A stretch of 64,000 nucleotides of DNA, taken from positions 124,001 through 188,000 of the forward strand of contig JAWWUD010000111.1 in the NCBI GenBank assembly GCA_033964015.1, read 5' to 3'. Below, one piece after another: positions 12,001 to 22,098 of the stretch. The translations under genes and the position numbers were made by a program. The DNA is from Scolanthus callimorphus. Lineage: Eukaryota > Cnidaria > Anthozoa > Actiniaria > Edwardsiidae. Under the pieces are notes generated by a model, which saw only the letters and a program-made list of their open reading frames with translations, had not been told where the DNA came from and searched no databases. The first letter of the stretch is position 1, and each line of letters opens with the position of its first letter.

Positions 12001-13237
12001 ACGTTATCGCGCTTCTGAACGACGCTTGTTTTAATAAAGCTACCAATGAGCAGGAGTTGAATGTGTGTATAGAAGCCATCAAAGTGGTGGAGACACTCGT
12101 GGCTATGACGGAGGAGCAATTAAGTGAGTACCAATCGGAAAAGACAAATGGTTAGACGTTAGCAAAACTGATAGATAGAAAGACAGACAATGCTGACAGG
12201 CAGACCGAGAGACAAGCAACGCCGAGAGACAGAGAAAAACAGACAATGCTGACCGACAGACAGACAGACAGAAATTCAACGATGACAGACAATGCTGACC
12301 GACAGACAGACAGAAATTCAACGATGACAGACAATGCTGACAGACAGACAGACAGACAGAAATTCAACGATGACAGACAATGCTGACAGACAGACAGATA
12401 ATGCTGACAGACAGACAGGCAACGAAGACAGATAATGATGACAGATAGACAGACAACGAAGACAGATAGACAGATAATGATGACAGATAGACGGTCAGAC
12501 AATGCTGACAGATAGACATACAATACTGACAAACAGGCAAACACAGAATGATGACAGACAGACAGACAGACACAGAATGATGACAGATAGACAGTCGGAC
12601 AATGCTGACAGATGGACAAACAATACTGACGAAGAGACAATGACGACAGACAGGCAGACAATGATGACAGATAGACATATAATGCTGACAGATAGACAGA
12701 CAATGCTGACAGACAGGCGGACAGAAGGACGGACAGATAGACAGGGAAAACGATTGATAGACAGCGCTGACAGAGAGACAGACAGCGATGACAGGCAAAA
12801 AGATAGACAGCGAGAGACGGGCATTGCCATGACCTAAACCTCATGTCGGCAAGCTAGTTGATAGAGCAACAGACGTACCGAGATCCCTCGTCGTGCTGAA
12901 AGTCCTCACAAAAACGTTTTTTTTTTTCACAGGAGTTCACATGCTCAGTCTGCTCATCCCCCTCCTTGTATCCCTTCTCTCTGTTGGCACCTCGACAAGC
13001 AAACCAGCCAAGTCCTTACACGACCACTGTCTACAACGACTCATGAAAATAGGCCCTCAATACCCACAGCCTTTCAAAACAATCATGACCTCGGCACCTG
13101 AGCTCAAGCAGCAACTGGAATCAGCAATTCGTGCGAGTCAAGCGTCTGCTAAAGCGAAGGCGCCCGCAGCGCAACCGAAAGTAGCACCAGTTGCGCCGTC
13201 GATTAAACTCCGAATGGACTTCAGTAACTACAAATAG
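1..13237 (+). CDS. HEATR5: HEATR5A/B orthologue (HEAT repeat-containing protein 5), C-terminal exons, 5' partial
   Basis: Large HEAT-repeat protein of the AP-1/aftiphilin endosome-TGN trafficking machinery (known for HEATR5 and yeast Laa1). Seven exons joined by reading frame: <1-194, 692-837, 1486-1667, 10565-10832, 11306-11516, 11910-12123, 12933-13237. All have GT donors and AG acceptors, and phases 0,2,1,2,0,1 match at every junction. Family landmarks in order: [63 protein letters not shown], then a basic Ala/Pro/Lys-rich tail ending at a TAG just after SIKLRMDF, as in vertebrate HEATR5. The N-terminal part lies upstream of the window. Intron 3 is 8.9 kb and contains another gene on the same strand. 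Intron 5 holds a SINE and intron 6 a minisatellite. No frame damage is seen. Animals may have one or two paralogues, so A versus B cannot be decided. Confidence 0.93.
195..691 (+). other. HEATR5 intron 1 (of this window)
   Basis: Intron between the first two exons of the window, donor gtaatg and acceptor ggcag. It contains a 12-base G run at about 527-538 followed by a C-rich stretch near 598-612, probably the remains of a G/C-tract MITE. No coding sequence is seen. Confidence 0.6.
838..1485 (+). other. HEATR5 intron 2 (of this window)
   Basis: Intron with donor gtctgt and acceptor ttcatgggtag. It holds a repeated AACTTNGT/TTGGGAAC-like motif between 1060 and 1310 (AAGTTCGCAACAAAGTTCCC and similar phrases), a degenerate simple repeat. 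No gene is seen. Confidence 0.5.
1931..2165. mobile_element. foldback plus MITE pair in HEATR5 intron 3
   Basis: A short inverted repeat (AATTAGTCGCC at 1931-1941 with its complement at 1977-1987) abuts a second inverted repeat. In the second, TTAGTATAATTACTCAAGCG at 1991-2010 is matched by its complement ending at 2165 (21 bp arms, 1991-2011 and 2145-2165). The right-hand part, with CGAACGTCTCGACCAATCAG, recurs in diverged form at about 60158-60208, so this is a dispersed family. No coding capacity. Confidence 0.6.
2285..2562. mobile_element. MITE family A, copy 1
   Basis: TIR element of about 278 bp. Left end TTTTCATTATTCTGAGAACT, right end AGTTCGCAGAATTATGCAAA. Inside is the GC-rich near-palindrome AAACCGCGGTTTGGCTTCC. 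The same ends and core occur at 9169-9425 and 30155-30416, so the family is supported by three copies in this window. Confidence 0.75.
2563..5765. other. gene-free part of HEATR5 intron 3
   Basis: No conserved coding sequence recognised on either strand. There is an 18-base G run near 3146-3163, preceded by GGGACCGTTCATCTTTATCA, which resembles the end of the GGGACCGGTCATTATTTATC element at 19.6-20.4 kb. The rest is AT-rich sequence in which I see nothing definite. Confidence 0.4.
5766..6614 (+). CDS. Cys-rich single-pass membrane protein with two PPxY motifs, nested in a HEATR5 intron
   Basis: Intronless 282-residue frame inside the large HEATR5 intron, same strand. Visible parts: a hydrophobic N-terminus (about 6-19) that could be a signal peptide; a dense cysteine ectodomain (about 28-97) with CC and repeated DC...YC spacing; one strong membrane segment (about 123-146) ending in Cys-rich and basic residues; and a cytoplasmic tail of about 135 residues with two WW-domain ligands, PPRY (224-227) and PPSY (242-245). 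This plan (Cys-rich luminal domain, one TM, PPxY tail) is that of Shisa/WBP1/VOPP1-type adaptors, which recruit NEDD4-class ubiquitin ligases. Assignment to that superfamily is inference from architecture, not alignment. The ATG at 5766 directly precedes the hydrophobic stretch, which supports the start. A polyadenylation hexamer AATAAA lies at 6866-6871. The missing introns suggest a retrogene origin. Confidence 0.75.
   Translation: MLDIRNTVLAVSVCVLEILCKKLVETYCFTDSQCRTAQGLCCKGYCVRRSSCNGFCNNNWDCRAGQYCENSVNMCTSGCYRATDCSPGYSCVSGSCEKKWRSSTNHKKDIPLEPFSNIEESSSVLGLLIAGIVAVIFFAWICCQCFRFKHRRQDSNHRRLALEENGNYPSSPNGIPCSPSTAMCRLPECRHEGITLYERNNGSDSGHRCTGNSRTSCRFSLDGPPRYSTLLFPGRESPGTPPPSYDEALRIAGLAGACSGACGYVSNTAVHLANSGDSGARV
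6615..8742. other. gene-free part of HEATR5 intron 3 downstream of the nested gene
   Basis: 3' flank of the nested gene, rich in GAATTC/TGGAATT phrases between about 6700 and 7020. The segment 8143-8270 recurs imperfectly at 9425-9530 (shared phrases ATGGCATAACAGAGG and CACTATGTATTATGTTTAG), an old dispersed or duplicated repeat. The open frame at 7790-8152 is AT-rich with no recognisable family, and I do not call it. Confidence 0.4.
8743..9094. mobile_element. hAT-like non-autonomous element with 8 bp target-site duplication
   Basis: Inverted ends CCCAGGGGGGTATTTGCC (left) and the complement of CCCAGGGGGCTACTCGG (right), flanked by an exact 8 bp direct repeat ACATGGAC (8735-8742 and 9095-9102). 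The interior carries several degenerate copies of a CATACCCCAAAAATACC-like phrase. 8 bp duplications are typical of hAT elements. A fragment with the same end sequence is at 27690-27757. Confidence 0.75.
9169..9425. mobile_element. MITE family A, copy 2
   Basis: Best-preserved copy, 257 bp. Left end TTTTCATAATTCTGCGAACT and right end AGTTCGCAGAATTATGAAAA are a perfect 20 bp inverted repeat. The core AAACCGCGGTTTGGCTTCC is the same as in the copies at 2285 and 30155. Confidence 0.85.
11650..11880 (+). mobile_element. tRNA-derived SINE with conserved central domain (HEATR5 intron)
   Basis: Pol III B box GGTTCGATTCC at 11708-11718. Downstream is the phrase GAATGAGACAATAAACCAAG followed by GTCCC (11798-11822). 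The equivalent ATGAGACAATAAACCGAGGT phrase is found in the SINE at 39.8 kb on the other strand, while the rest of the two elements differs. A shared internal domain under different tRNA-like heads is the signature of superfamily SINEs (V, CORE, Nin-DC types); which one needs a library search. The 5' limit is approximate. Confidence 0.65.
12172..12815. repeat. GACAGACA-type minisatellite in a HEATR5 intron
   Basis: Long purine-rich tandem array of GACAGACAGACAGA interspersed with AATGCTGA and AATGATGA, with higher-order units (for example AATTCAACGATGACAGACAATGC repeated at about 12270, 12314 and 12360). It opens long spurious frames on both strands because the period is near a multiple of four. 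It sits wholly within the last HEATR5 intron. Confidence 0.9.
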
Positions 13238-13328
13238 CCATAGCTAATAGGTTAGAATTTACAGAGTTATAGATATATCGTTATGAAGATTGTGTAGATA
13301 GTTCAGGGTTGTGATCCAGGAATAGACC

Positions 13329-13705
13329 TTTTTCCAAAATGGCCGCCGAAAATTGAAATCGATTTTTGTTAAAAATGAACACCAGCACTAGAACACACAT
13401 CATCACTTTAGTAAAACTACAAAATTTCGCTGCATTATATCCAATATCTTCTGAGAAAACGGACGTTGAAAATTTGAAAATTTACAGACGTTTGTATGAC
13501 TGTGGGTATGCGTCATACCCCGAGTCATACAAATCTCTGTAAAATGTTCAATTTTCAGACTCTGCTTTCTCAGCCGATATGGCATTTATCACAGCGAAAA
13601 TTTAAAGTATTACTAATGTGAGGATACTCTTTCTTGTGCCAGTATTTGATTTTCAGTCGGTTTAATTTTAAGACATGTGAATTTGCGGCGGCCATTTTGG
13701 AAAAA
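13329..13705. mobile_element. MITE with GGCCGCC ends
   Basis: Perfect 20 bp inverted ends: TTTTTCCAAAATGGCCGCCG at 13329-13348 and its complement at 13686-13705, giving 377 bp. An inner imperfect inverted repeat surrounds GTCATAC at about 13460-13570. It lies about 90 bp beyond the HEATR5 stop and so may be transcribed as 3' UTR. Confidence 0.75.
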
Positions 13706-14203
13706 ATATATTTCTGAAAGGAGGACCGATAGTGAAACTATAGGGACCAAAAATCACAAATTTCCTTCAGCAAATACAGTTAAAATTGGAATGCCTCGTC
13801 CGCCCTTGTAGATCAGTTCTGGGTAAAGGAAACATGTACAGTCGGCGTCAGACTGCTGATTTTGACCCGCTATTCAGTATCATTTATCAGTCATTTTGAT
13901 GAAGCAGTCAAGTCACATGCAAATTTTAAGCAAACGAAACGTTGCCTTCGGTTGTCATGGCATTATATGTTGGGAGGGTATTAAACACTTATGCACTTGT
14001 TTATTTGTCTACCAGAGTAGGTGAAATCTCTGTCTCAGTCTCAAATTTATCTTATATCAGAATTACTTTAATAAGATCAAAAAATTAAATATGAAAAAAT
14101 AAATGAATATTCAAACAGAATTCATGTTGTTACATTGTAACATCACAGGCACACTTTTTCACTCGAATGTCACGCAGTTTGTTACATTTGATTTCCACAC
14201 GTC

Positions 14204-14533
14204 CAGTGGCGTAGCCAGGATCACTTTCAATTGTAGAAAAAATATCGAAGAGATGGCTTTAAGAAGGAATCGACAACGAATTTTCAACCTTTAGTGGACA
14301 TGTAACACACATTCGTGCATAATGAGGGCTTGTACCAAAATAAAACATACATAAAGCTTTTTACTAACAAAGATAGATGTTCAAGATGTGCCCAGAAAGA
14401 GCAAGATTGTTACTGCTAAGATTTTTGCGCAGGCACGGATCTCTCCCTTTTTTCCTTTTCGTGAGGCGAAGATTTGTCAAAACAAAATTAATGTAGGCAA
14501 ATGTCTTTTTGCCTAGAGGTAGCTACGCCGCTG
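14204..14533. mobile_element. hAT-type MITE, CAGTGGCGTAGCCAGG ends, 5 bp duplication
   Basis: Left end CAGTGGCGTAGCCAGG; right end is the complement of CAGCGGCGTAGCTACC. Exact 5 bp direct repeats ACGTC flank it (14199-14203, 14534-14538). Another element with nearly the same ends and also a 5 bp duplication is at 22654-22851. The CAGNGGCGTAGCCAGG end is widespread in invertebrate genomes. Confidence 0.75.
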
Positions 14534-14543
14534 ACGTCTGTTT

Positions 14544-14797
14544 TATACACCTATTTCAATTAATGTTGCTCTGCAAAACGTAAAACCATGAACCATGCAT
14601 CATAATGAAGACGCTATCTCGTATTTTCCTCGAGTTTGGCAAACCAAATTAAACTAAAACCACCCAATGGCACTTTGTTTACTACTTTGAGACACAATTT
14701 GGCGTGAACCGCTTCGTTTTAGGCAGGAATTACCATTACGACTTATGGTTCATGGTTTTACGTTTTGCAGAGCAACGTTAATTGAAACAGGTGTATA
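14544..14797. mobile_element. TA-flanked MITE, 254 bp
   Basis: Inverted ends of about 50 bp, beginning TACACCTATTTCAATTAATG on the left and ending in its near complement on the right. Both contain TTGCTCTGCAAAACGTAAAA and ACCATGAACCA or complements. TA on both sides fits a Tc1/mariner-class duplication. It lies immediately 3' of the sulfotransferase-like gene. Confidence 0.75.
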
Positions 14798-14941
14798 CTG
14801 CACTAGTTATAGTCTCTAGCTTTACATTACAATTACGTGACATATATACAATATCGTGACACCCTAAATGGTTCGTTGTTTTTCCTAGCGTGACTTTTAG
14901 CACGAAAATTCTAAGTTACTAGTATCTGACTCCAGTCAATA

Positions 14942-15718
14942 TCAAAATATCATCCTTTCTGAGTATATAGTTTCGTAGTGTGGTAAATTCGCATTTATCG
15001 CGTCCATAACCTCTCCTGGTAACCCATTTACATCTGGACTGTTTCGCCCACGAGGCAAGCCCCTATCTTCTTTATGGAATCCTGTGGAATTGATAACCGA
15101 ATCGTGCCAACCTCGGCAAAGCGGTCGGGTCCAGTCGGCCACGGGCTCAGGTCCCCAGCTCGTCATCTCAATTTCGTACCCAATCCCCACGTCCGTACAA
15201 TACAAACGCATGACTTCATCCGGGAACTTCAGTAGGTCATCTGCATCAATGACTAGGGGGGAGGGGTCGAGGTGCATCTTGACAAACTCGAACAAGTCTA
15301 GCAACTCTTTAAACCCGGCTAGTTTTGGATCAAAATACGAGGTTTTGTAAAGAGAGTTAATAGACTCTCTTGGGTGACGAATAAGAAAAGTGTGCTTGAA
15401 TCCTTTCATTCCATCTTGAAGCAGAATTTCAAACTTGCCTTGCAAGGTTATCGCCATTTCTTTGACAAATACGAACTCCTTGTCCTCCACCTTTCGGCTT
15501 ATTTCATCCGCCACAGACTGGTACGTCGCTGTTTCTGCCGTGTCCGTCGGTCTTACAAGTGTCAACCAGTCGTTACCTCTCTTATCTGGACCGTGAGAGT
15601 ACGGCAAAGCAAAAGGCTCGTGGAACACTTTCCCACCTTTTAGTGTGCGCACAGAGCGCTCAAACGCGGTAGACACGGTTCTTGGGCATGTCCATAAAAA
15701 TATTTGTTTTTGCGACAT
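14942..15718 (-). CDS. sulfotransferase-like P-loop protein, intronless
   Basis: Single open frame of 258 residues from the ATG whose complement is at 15716-15718. The frame stays open 25 codons further upstream but has no ATG there. The N-terminal LWTCPRTVSTAFERS (8-22) is in the position of the phosphosulfate-binding loop of PAPS-dependent sulfotransferases. HEPF (33-36) follows, and FLIRHPRESINSLYK (111-125) matches the second nucleotide-binding (3'-PB) region with its Arg and Ser. Length and plan fit the short sulfotransferase-like proteins of marine invertebrates, often mislabelled branched-chain-amino-acid aminotransferase-like. The acceptor substrate is unknown, with no signal peptide, so a cytosolic location is likely. 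It is convergent with HEATR5. The lack of introns among intron-rich neighbours suggests retroposition or an old transfer from bacteria; a tree is needed to say which. Confidence 0.8.
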   Translation of the reverse strand: MSQKQIFLWTCPRTVSTAFERSVRTLKGGKVFHEPFALPYSHGPDKRGNDWLTLVRPTDTAETATYQSVADEISRKVEDKEFVFVKEMAITLQGKFEILLQDGMKGFKHTFLIRHPRESINSLYKTSYFDPKLAGFKELLDLFEFVKMHLDPSPLVIDADDLLKFPDEVMRLYCTDVGIGYEIEMTSWGPEPVADWTRPLCRGWHDSVINSTGFHKEDRGLPRGRNSPDVNGLPGEVMDAINANLPHYETIYSERMIF

Positions 15719-16557
15719 GTTACCGACCGTTTTGCAATTTCTTCGTAAAAGTTGTTGTCGGCCTAATTTTATAGCATCAAGAATATTGTCCAAAGAGTAT
15801 CTGAGCTCAGAGGTTTACGCTCGGCAATTTAAAGCTGTCAAAAGAAAAGAACTCAGCATGGAATTTGACTTTTCGCATGACCGAGCCTCTTGTATCCCTG
15901 CCTTCGAAAACAAGGCTGAATTATTTGTCGGAAGTTCTGTGCAGTCAACTATTCATAGCCCTTGAGTGAAAATTGTTTATACCCTTATAAATATTGGGTT
16001 GTCTGTACTAATTACTCTTAAAAGACTAATTTAATTTTGTCCACGAAAGAATTGTTGAACCTAGTTGTAGATTTCGCCATGTCAACAGCAACAATGGAAG
16101 ATCCGCTGCCTTTGTGCCGATATTTCCGACCAAAAAGCCTTTGTTGAATAGATTTTCGGAAACACAAAGAGAAAGTTTTGTCCACTCCATAGTCGTTCGA
16201 CTTGTAAATGAAGTTGAGTAAGAGGCGTGTTTCACACTATGCGGATATTGGTGCACGCCTTATTTGAAAAGACTTCTGGTTTCGGGAGGTCCAGAAATCG
16301 GATTTATAGCTCTGGTCATTTATCCAGAGTTCCAAGACGGCCCGGACTTGGAGTTCACCCATTTCCTATCGTCAGAGAAAAGGCGCCTCCACAATCTGAG
16401 ATCACAAAAATGCATTGTATTCTTGATTGAGAAGGTTTAGGCAAGAGATTTGTTTGCGTGTACATCGTTCACTATCATTAGCGCCAGCCTTGTAATATTG
16501 GTGCGAATGGCTTAGCCATTCGTGCCACAGTCGTGCCGTTCCAATCCAAAATAGGAC
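15719..16557. other. gene-free flank of the sulfotransferase-like gene
   Basis: Upstream of the minus-strand gene. No TATA box or conserved coding sequence is clear. The long overlapping open frames at 15645-15965 and 16026-16256 have no recognisable family and appear to be chance. Confidence 0.35.
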
Positions 16558-16692
16558 AATAACATGACTTTTGGAGAGCATATAGTTTATTTGGGGCCCG
16601 AGTAGCATCATTTGCGCCCGAGCGCAGCGAGGGTGCAAATGATGCTACGAGGGACACAAATCAACTATATGCCCGACAAAAGTCATGTTATT
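16558..16692. mobile_element. foldback MITE
   Basis: Arms AATAACATGACTTTTGGAGA (left) and the matching complement ending at 16692. The centre is itself palindromic: GTAGCATCATTTGCGCCCGA against GTGCAAATGATGCTAC. About 135 bp, almost entirely self-complementary. Confidence 0.7.
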
Positions 16693-16831
16693 ATCATTAT
16701 TATCACTACACAAGGCCAAATAATACAAGTATCATAGTGTTCGTCCAACCGAATTGAATACTGTAAGCTTAGATAAAGGCAAAAAAATCGTATCGTTCAC
16801 AATTATTTCGCCCGTTGAGATTACAAACTTA

Positions 16832-17435
16832 TGCACCAGTCAATTGACAGCCCCGCACCCCCCCATTCGCGCATTAGCGGGGTACTAGCGGGGCTTTCGT
16901 ACAGAATTCACACTACATTACTGCCCCGTTGGTCGGGAGATGCACTTTCTTTCATGACATCCACACAGTACATCGAGCGGGGAGTCACTCTCTTCCCCGG
17001 GACACAACACAACAGAAACCAGCCCGCTTTCCGGGCTGTCTCACATCCATATGAACAGCCCCTTACTTCACAAAAGACACGACAAATACAGATTTTTGTT
17101 ACTTGAATTACACGTATTAAATTTTAATCTACACTAGCGAAAGTAATGCAAGTAGAAAAATATGGTTTTATTACGCTTTGCGATCGGCTGCGGCTGCATT
17201 GAAAACTGGGCACCATAGACATGACTCTTTTCAGTGAGTAAAAATCCTTTGTGTTTTCTTCTAAATTCATTGGGCAAGGAGCGCATTCACTCTTAATTAT
17301 TACCCTGGGGACGGTGCATTCACCTCTCAGATTGTCCCCGCAAACCGAGGCGCTCACTGCCTTTCATTTGCCAAAAGGTGAATGCCCCGCTAATGCGCGA
17401 ATGGGGGGGTGCGGGGCTGTCAATTGACTGGTGCA
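16832..17435. mobile_element. PIF/Harbinger-type non-autonomous element, 604 bp
   Basis: 51 bp inverted ends (16832-16882, 17385-17435), identical by eye, beginning TGCACCAGTCAATTGACAGC. The flanking 3 bp direct repeat TTA (16829-16831, 17436-17438) is the TWA duplication typical of PIF/Harbinger. No transposase frame inside. The identity of the ends suggests a recent insertion. Confidence 0.8.
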
Positions 17436-17438
17436 TTA

Positions 17439-18982
17439 GGTTAATACATGAAACAAAAAGAATCACAACTTTTAAAAGCACATAAAAATCTACTCTGCTA
17501 GCAGGGTAATAAGAATCCCAAAAGGCAATACAAATGAAAACATGGCAAATGTTTTTTTAACTGTTTTTGTAGGCTTACTTCTAGTCAGCTCTCGCCATCC
17601 CTCCCGTCCTCGACCCGCGAAACGAAAGCACACCAAAAACCAGATAAATTTAATTCTCCGGAGCCCTCCATTTTTCGTCGGTGTTCTGTCCGTGGCTGTC
17701 GAATTAAGTACTGTTTCCCAGACTGATAGCGAGTTTATGTTTCGGTTCCATATTATTTTCTTCTTCTAGTAAACAACTTGTTCGCCTTCGCTTCGAACAT
17801 GAGACTAAGCTTCTTGTTGTTGAGGTTTCGGCTCACCGGTGTGATTTGGCGATGAATCGCTGCTTTTAATTCCTGTCAGAGTACTCGGCGTCAAGGCTTC
17901 CCTTTCTCTATTTTAATTCCGTAGAATTTCCGTAGAATTTCACTTATGACTTGTCTTGTTTTACGATGGTAAAATCGACTACAACGTTTCGCTTGTGCCT
18001 TGTGGCACCATTTCTCAAACTTCCTTATTCCCCACTCGGTCGCTTTTGTGTTTTTTGCTTGTTCATTTAGCTAACTGATCAACGTTCAAGTCTGAGTTTT
18101 GGCTACTGAGAGTGAAATACGGGGTTTCTTCCAATTCCATGGCGATAAAGAAACGAGAGAAAGTTAGAAAAACTCGCCGAAATATTTTCACCGAGTGAAT
18201 TCCCGCCACAAACTCGCACTAAAATGGTATCCGCGTGATCTGATTGGTCTAGCGTGGCAGCAGAGCGCCACCACGGCCAATCAGAATGAGGGCGGTAAAT
18301 GTATTTGCGGCCCGCTGTTTGCCATTTGGCCCGCAAAAATAGAGCGTTTTAGAGAGGGCGGTTTACAATTTGGCCGCGCGTAGTGATAATAATAGGAATT
18401 TTTCTATCATAAAGATTAATGAAGCGGCATCTTTTGAAAAAGGAAAGGTTCGACAGAAGAAGTTCGACGTTTGTTCTTTTTAGGAATAAATGATGCATTC
18501 ATTTATCTTGAGCCCTAAGACTCGTTTACACTTTTTGTCGCGCGAATTGTGGCGATTTTTTCTCGCACGTACGCGCCACCTCAAATAATGTAAACTAGGT
18601 GCAACTCCCAACTCGGGAAACTCTTTGCAACTTGATGCGATTTGAAGAAAAGAGAGCACAGAAATCGCACCGGATTTGCAACCGACAAATGCAACAAAAA
18701 TCGCAATTGGACTGCATCGCCGGAAAAGATCAAGTTACCATGCACTCATGATAACAGTTTTGATGACTTTTTGTCGGTTTTCATAGAATCAACCAGGCGT
18801 TCCTGATATCATCTATTTAAGCAGGGAGGTCAAGGGAACGACAGTTCAATCTGGTCTAAATATAATCTCATCTTTGTTGCGAGGCACCAAGTCGAGCTGA
18901 AATAATACATATGTTGCGATTTGACGTTTCGAGCCCCGAAATGTTTTGCAACTTCAGCACCTATTCACACTTATTATTATTC
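17439..18982. other. gene-free, AT-rich
   Basis: No conserved coding sequence. The open frame at 17542-17769 is Pro/Arg-rich without a recognised family. Between 18540 and 18760 there are phrases on 'GCGATTTTTNTCGCA' and 'GCAACTTG' resembling another old repeat. Nothing further can be supported. Confidence 0.35.
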
Positions 18983-19606
18983 CAGGGTCTGGATGGGGTT
19001 AACCGACTAGCGACAAACAGCCTAAAAAATAACCGACTACCGACAAAACCGGGAAAATGTTACTGACTACCGACAAAAAAATGTTTACTGACTACCGACA
19101 ATTGATAATTTGCCCGTATTATAAACGGGCAACTTCACATGAGCCCATCCACACTTACGCGTTTTCGTTTGAATCTTTTTGATTTGTTCAGGCCTTCCGT
19201 CCACACTAACACGCTGATCGTTTTCATCGAATCCGTATAAGTTTGAAAACGCTCTCGAAAGTGAATAAAAACGAGTCCGCATACCTACATATCGTTTTAG
19301 AATCTGGATAACAATGAAAACGATGATGTCAACTGCACCAGTTAATTTGAGGCTGTCCTTGCACACGTAAACATCAAATAAAAACTGGTCGCTTTTTGTG
19401 TAGCTAAATTTTGCGAATCTCCCGTCCACACTAAAACGCTGCGAATCCGTATAAGTTTGAAAACGAAGAAAAATTTTCGGCGGCGCGCTTCGCGCGCAAA
19501 AGAGTTTATTAAACTTTACCTACAAGCTTCCTTGGGTTTTTATCACCGTGCCCCCCAGTTTTTGGAGGTTTGCAACGGCCCGGGTTTTATTGTTACGGCT
19601 CCCGTG

Positions 19607-20411
19607 TAAAGACCGGTCATTATTTATCGCATGGGGAGGGGGGCAGAGGATTTTTGGGGGGATCACTTCATTTTTGGGGCGAGCGAAAGGGGGGATCTCA
19701 AAACCTGAAGCCCTGAAAAGGGGGGACCACAAGAAATTTTCTAGTAGTTATTCCAACAACTTTTCCATCATTTGCATTTTTCTACTTCACTTCACTCAAT
19801 ACATAATAAAAATTTCGGCGCGCCAATATAGTATTTGGCAACTCGCGCAACGAAGACACTACTTTTGCACCGTTCACAAGAGCAAGTGTATCGTGGCGAG
19901 GAAAAACAAACTCTAATAAAAATGCCCTGCAGTGATATGGCGGGCAGTCACTATGTTCGAAAGAAAAGTAAGCGTGAGTTCGACGATACAGCCATAGAAT
20001 TTCGTCATTTGAGCCGCGCTTCACGCGAATGAATAATAATAGTTTCGTCATTTCGGCGCGCAATTGCGCGCATAAATATTAAAACCTACAGGATTTGCTT
20101 ACTATACATAAAAAGAAAGAATGTTCATCTACACTTTCTCTGAGGCTTGATGAAATGCGTTTATCAAAATTCGGGCGCGCAACAAAAGAAATATGCAATC
20201 CCCTCTATCTGTAAATTGTCTTCTACTAGGTCAAATAGGGGGCGGGGGGTCACGAAAACGTTTAACTGCTCTGAGGGGGGATGACGTTCATCGTTGTACT
20301 TATAGAGGCAGGATCACTACATTTTGACCTTGTATTACCCATATTCCTCTGCACCCAACCCTCCCTCCCCCCCCCCCCCCTCTCCCCAGGTGATAAATAA
20401 TGACCGGTCCC
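19607..20411. mobile_element. TIR element with GACCGGTCATTATTTATC ends
   Basis: GACCGGTCATTATTTATC near 19610 is matched by GATAAATAATGACCGGTC near 20390-20408. G/C homopolymer tracts lie just inside both ends (GGGGAGGGGGG and CCTCCCCCCCC). About 800 bp, no coding capacity, nested in the 6 kb unit. Confidence 0.6.
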
Positions 20412-20901
20412 TTATCATTATGTGAGTGAGAGCGGCAGAAACGAGTGCTGAAAAGGCTAGGACATTTCATTGAGATATACTAAAATAATTTATATTCGAT
20501 GGCAGAAAGAAACATAAAACACGGACAAAGGATATAAACAGATTTATTACATGATTGACACGGTTTCCATTGTGTTTTTGAGGTCTCCAACTAACGTACA
20601 TACCTCGCAAGTAACTTAAAGCCGGGAAGGGATTTGAAATTCTCTAGGGAAGAGAGGGGCTGATGAAAAGAATTGAATAGCTGTAAGTGGAACATCCCGG
20701 GTATATACAGAGTTAAATACCTCATTAAATAAACATTAGGTATTTAACTCAGTTAAATACATGGACATTCTACTTACCGCTACCCAATCTAGTCACCCCC
20801 AAACTCTTTTCCTAGTGAATTCAAATCCATACACTTATCCCGAGAAAAAAAACACCAATAATCTCAGTTTATGCATCTATATGACTATCTGTCTAATTGT
20901 T

Positions 20902-21036
20902 AAATAGAGCGAATTTCATATGACTGTAGTGAGACCAATCGCTACGTGATTACAGCAATTCTGAATAAAACCTATAGGTGTAATTACAAAGTAATTGCGA
21001 ATAACTCACGACAGTCATCTGAAATCCGCTCTATTT
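20902..21036. mobile_element. short MITE, 135 bp
   Basis: Imperfect inverted ends of about 32 bp: AAATAGAGCGAATTTCATAT on the left, complement of AAATAGAGCGGATTTCAGAT on the right. Confidence 0.65.
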
Positions 21037-21718
21037 GCTCCTGCATGATTATCCTTTATGCGCGAATCCCGTTGAACGCCACAAAACACCATATCCGAGA
21101 AACGCCTTCACTTGAACCGACTTGAACCATAAAGCGTTTGTCCAGCCTACTTGCTTGGTTTCCTGGCCCATAGAGTGTGTTCAAGCAGGTAAACCTGAAA
21201 ATACAGATGAAATCGTTTACATATCTTATCTTAGAGAACAATCAACGAGCGCAAAATACCTGAAACTTGCCTTCAGTTACTCCAGCTTGAAGCAGTTCCG
21301 ATCCATGTTGTTACTCGGCGTTATGCAAATTGACTAGTAGCAGTCAGTGCGTGGTACAAACGAAAATACCGTTTGAATGAGTCGCGCTTCATACAAAAAG
21401 CCACTCGATTGACTGGCCTGGCTGTTTTGTACGAAAACAAAAGACATAATTCGTGTTCTGCTAACAATGAATGCACTCAAGCTGTATATTTTTTGTTTGG
21501 ACCTTTGTAAATCATGGTTGAATAAAACCTGTCATTCATTTTCTCTGGGGAACGTACGTCTATGAAAACAGCTAAATAACTAACAATAGTTCCTATCGGA
21601 ATGCGCTACCCTTTTCAAATACAAACTATACTCCTTGTCAAAACTTTGAAATTCAACGAGAAGAATGCATTTCATTTGTTCCTGTTTTCTGAAAACCTTG
21701 CCAATCCTGTAATAAGCC

Positions 21719-21819
21719 AGTTAATTACCTCGATTCTCGGCAATAACCCAAATACATCCCGCGGGCCTACGGCCCTTGGGATGTATTTGGGTTATTGCCT
21801 CGAATCTCGGTAATTAACT
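21719..21819. mobile_element. foldback MITE, 101 bp
   Basis: Nearly complete palindrome. AGTTAATTACCTCGATTCTC is matched at the other end; centre CAAATACATCCCGCGGG...CCCTTGGGATGTATTTG. It would form a hairpin of about 45 bp stem. Confidence 0.7.
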
Positions 21820-22098
21820 CTTACATAAGCAACTTTTGCTGAATAAATTAAAATTATCAGGTGGTCGAATCCCTGATATCTTTACTGAAAAAATTATGTT
21901 TATGTTGGATATCTACTACTTAATCCAGGAACCAATCAGATTGCACGAAAATGATTATTTACTGATTTGCAGCGCTTACTACTCAGAAACATAGGTCCGC
22001 TAACGCGAACGGGAAGCTATTTGCGATTGCCATGAGACATTGTACTCCCCCCTCCAACCAAATTCCTGGTTACGCTTCTGTATACGTACTTCGGTCTA

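Noticed and set aside
12152..12844. Long Cys/Leu-rich and Asp/Arg-rich open frames on both strands
   Set aside because: Products of the GACAGACA minisatellite; all frames stay open because of composition, and they lie inside a HEATR5 intron.
15719..15793. Upstream extension of the sulfotransferase-like frame
   Set aside because: Opens only with a TTG codon; the first ATG is at 15718 and directly precedes the conserved P-loop region.
19085..19429. 114-codon minus-strand frame
   Set aside because: Lies in repeat phrases (CCGTCCACACTAAAACGCT) of the 6 kb unit; not similar to a transposase.
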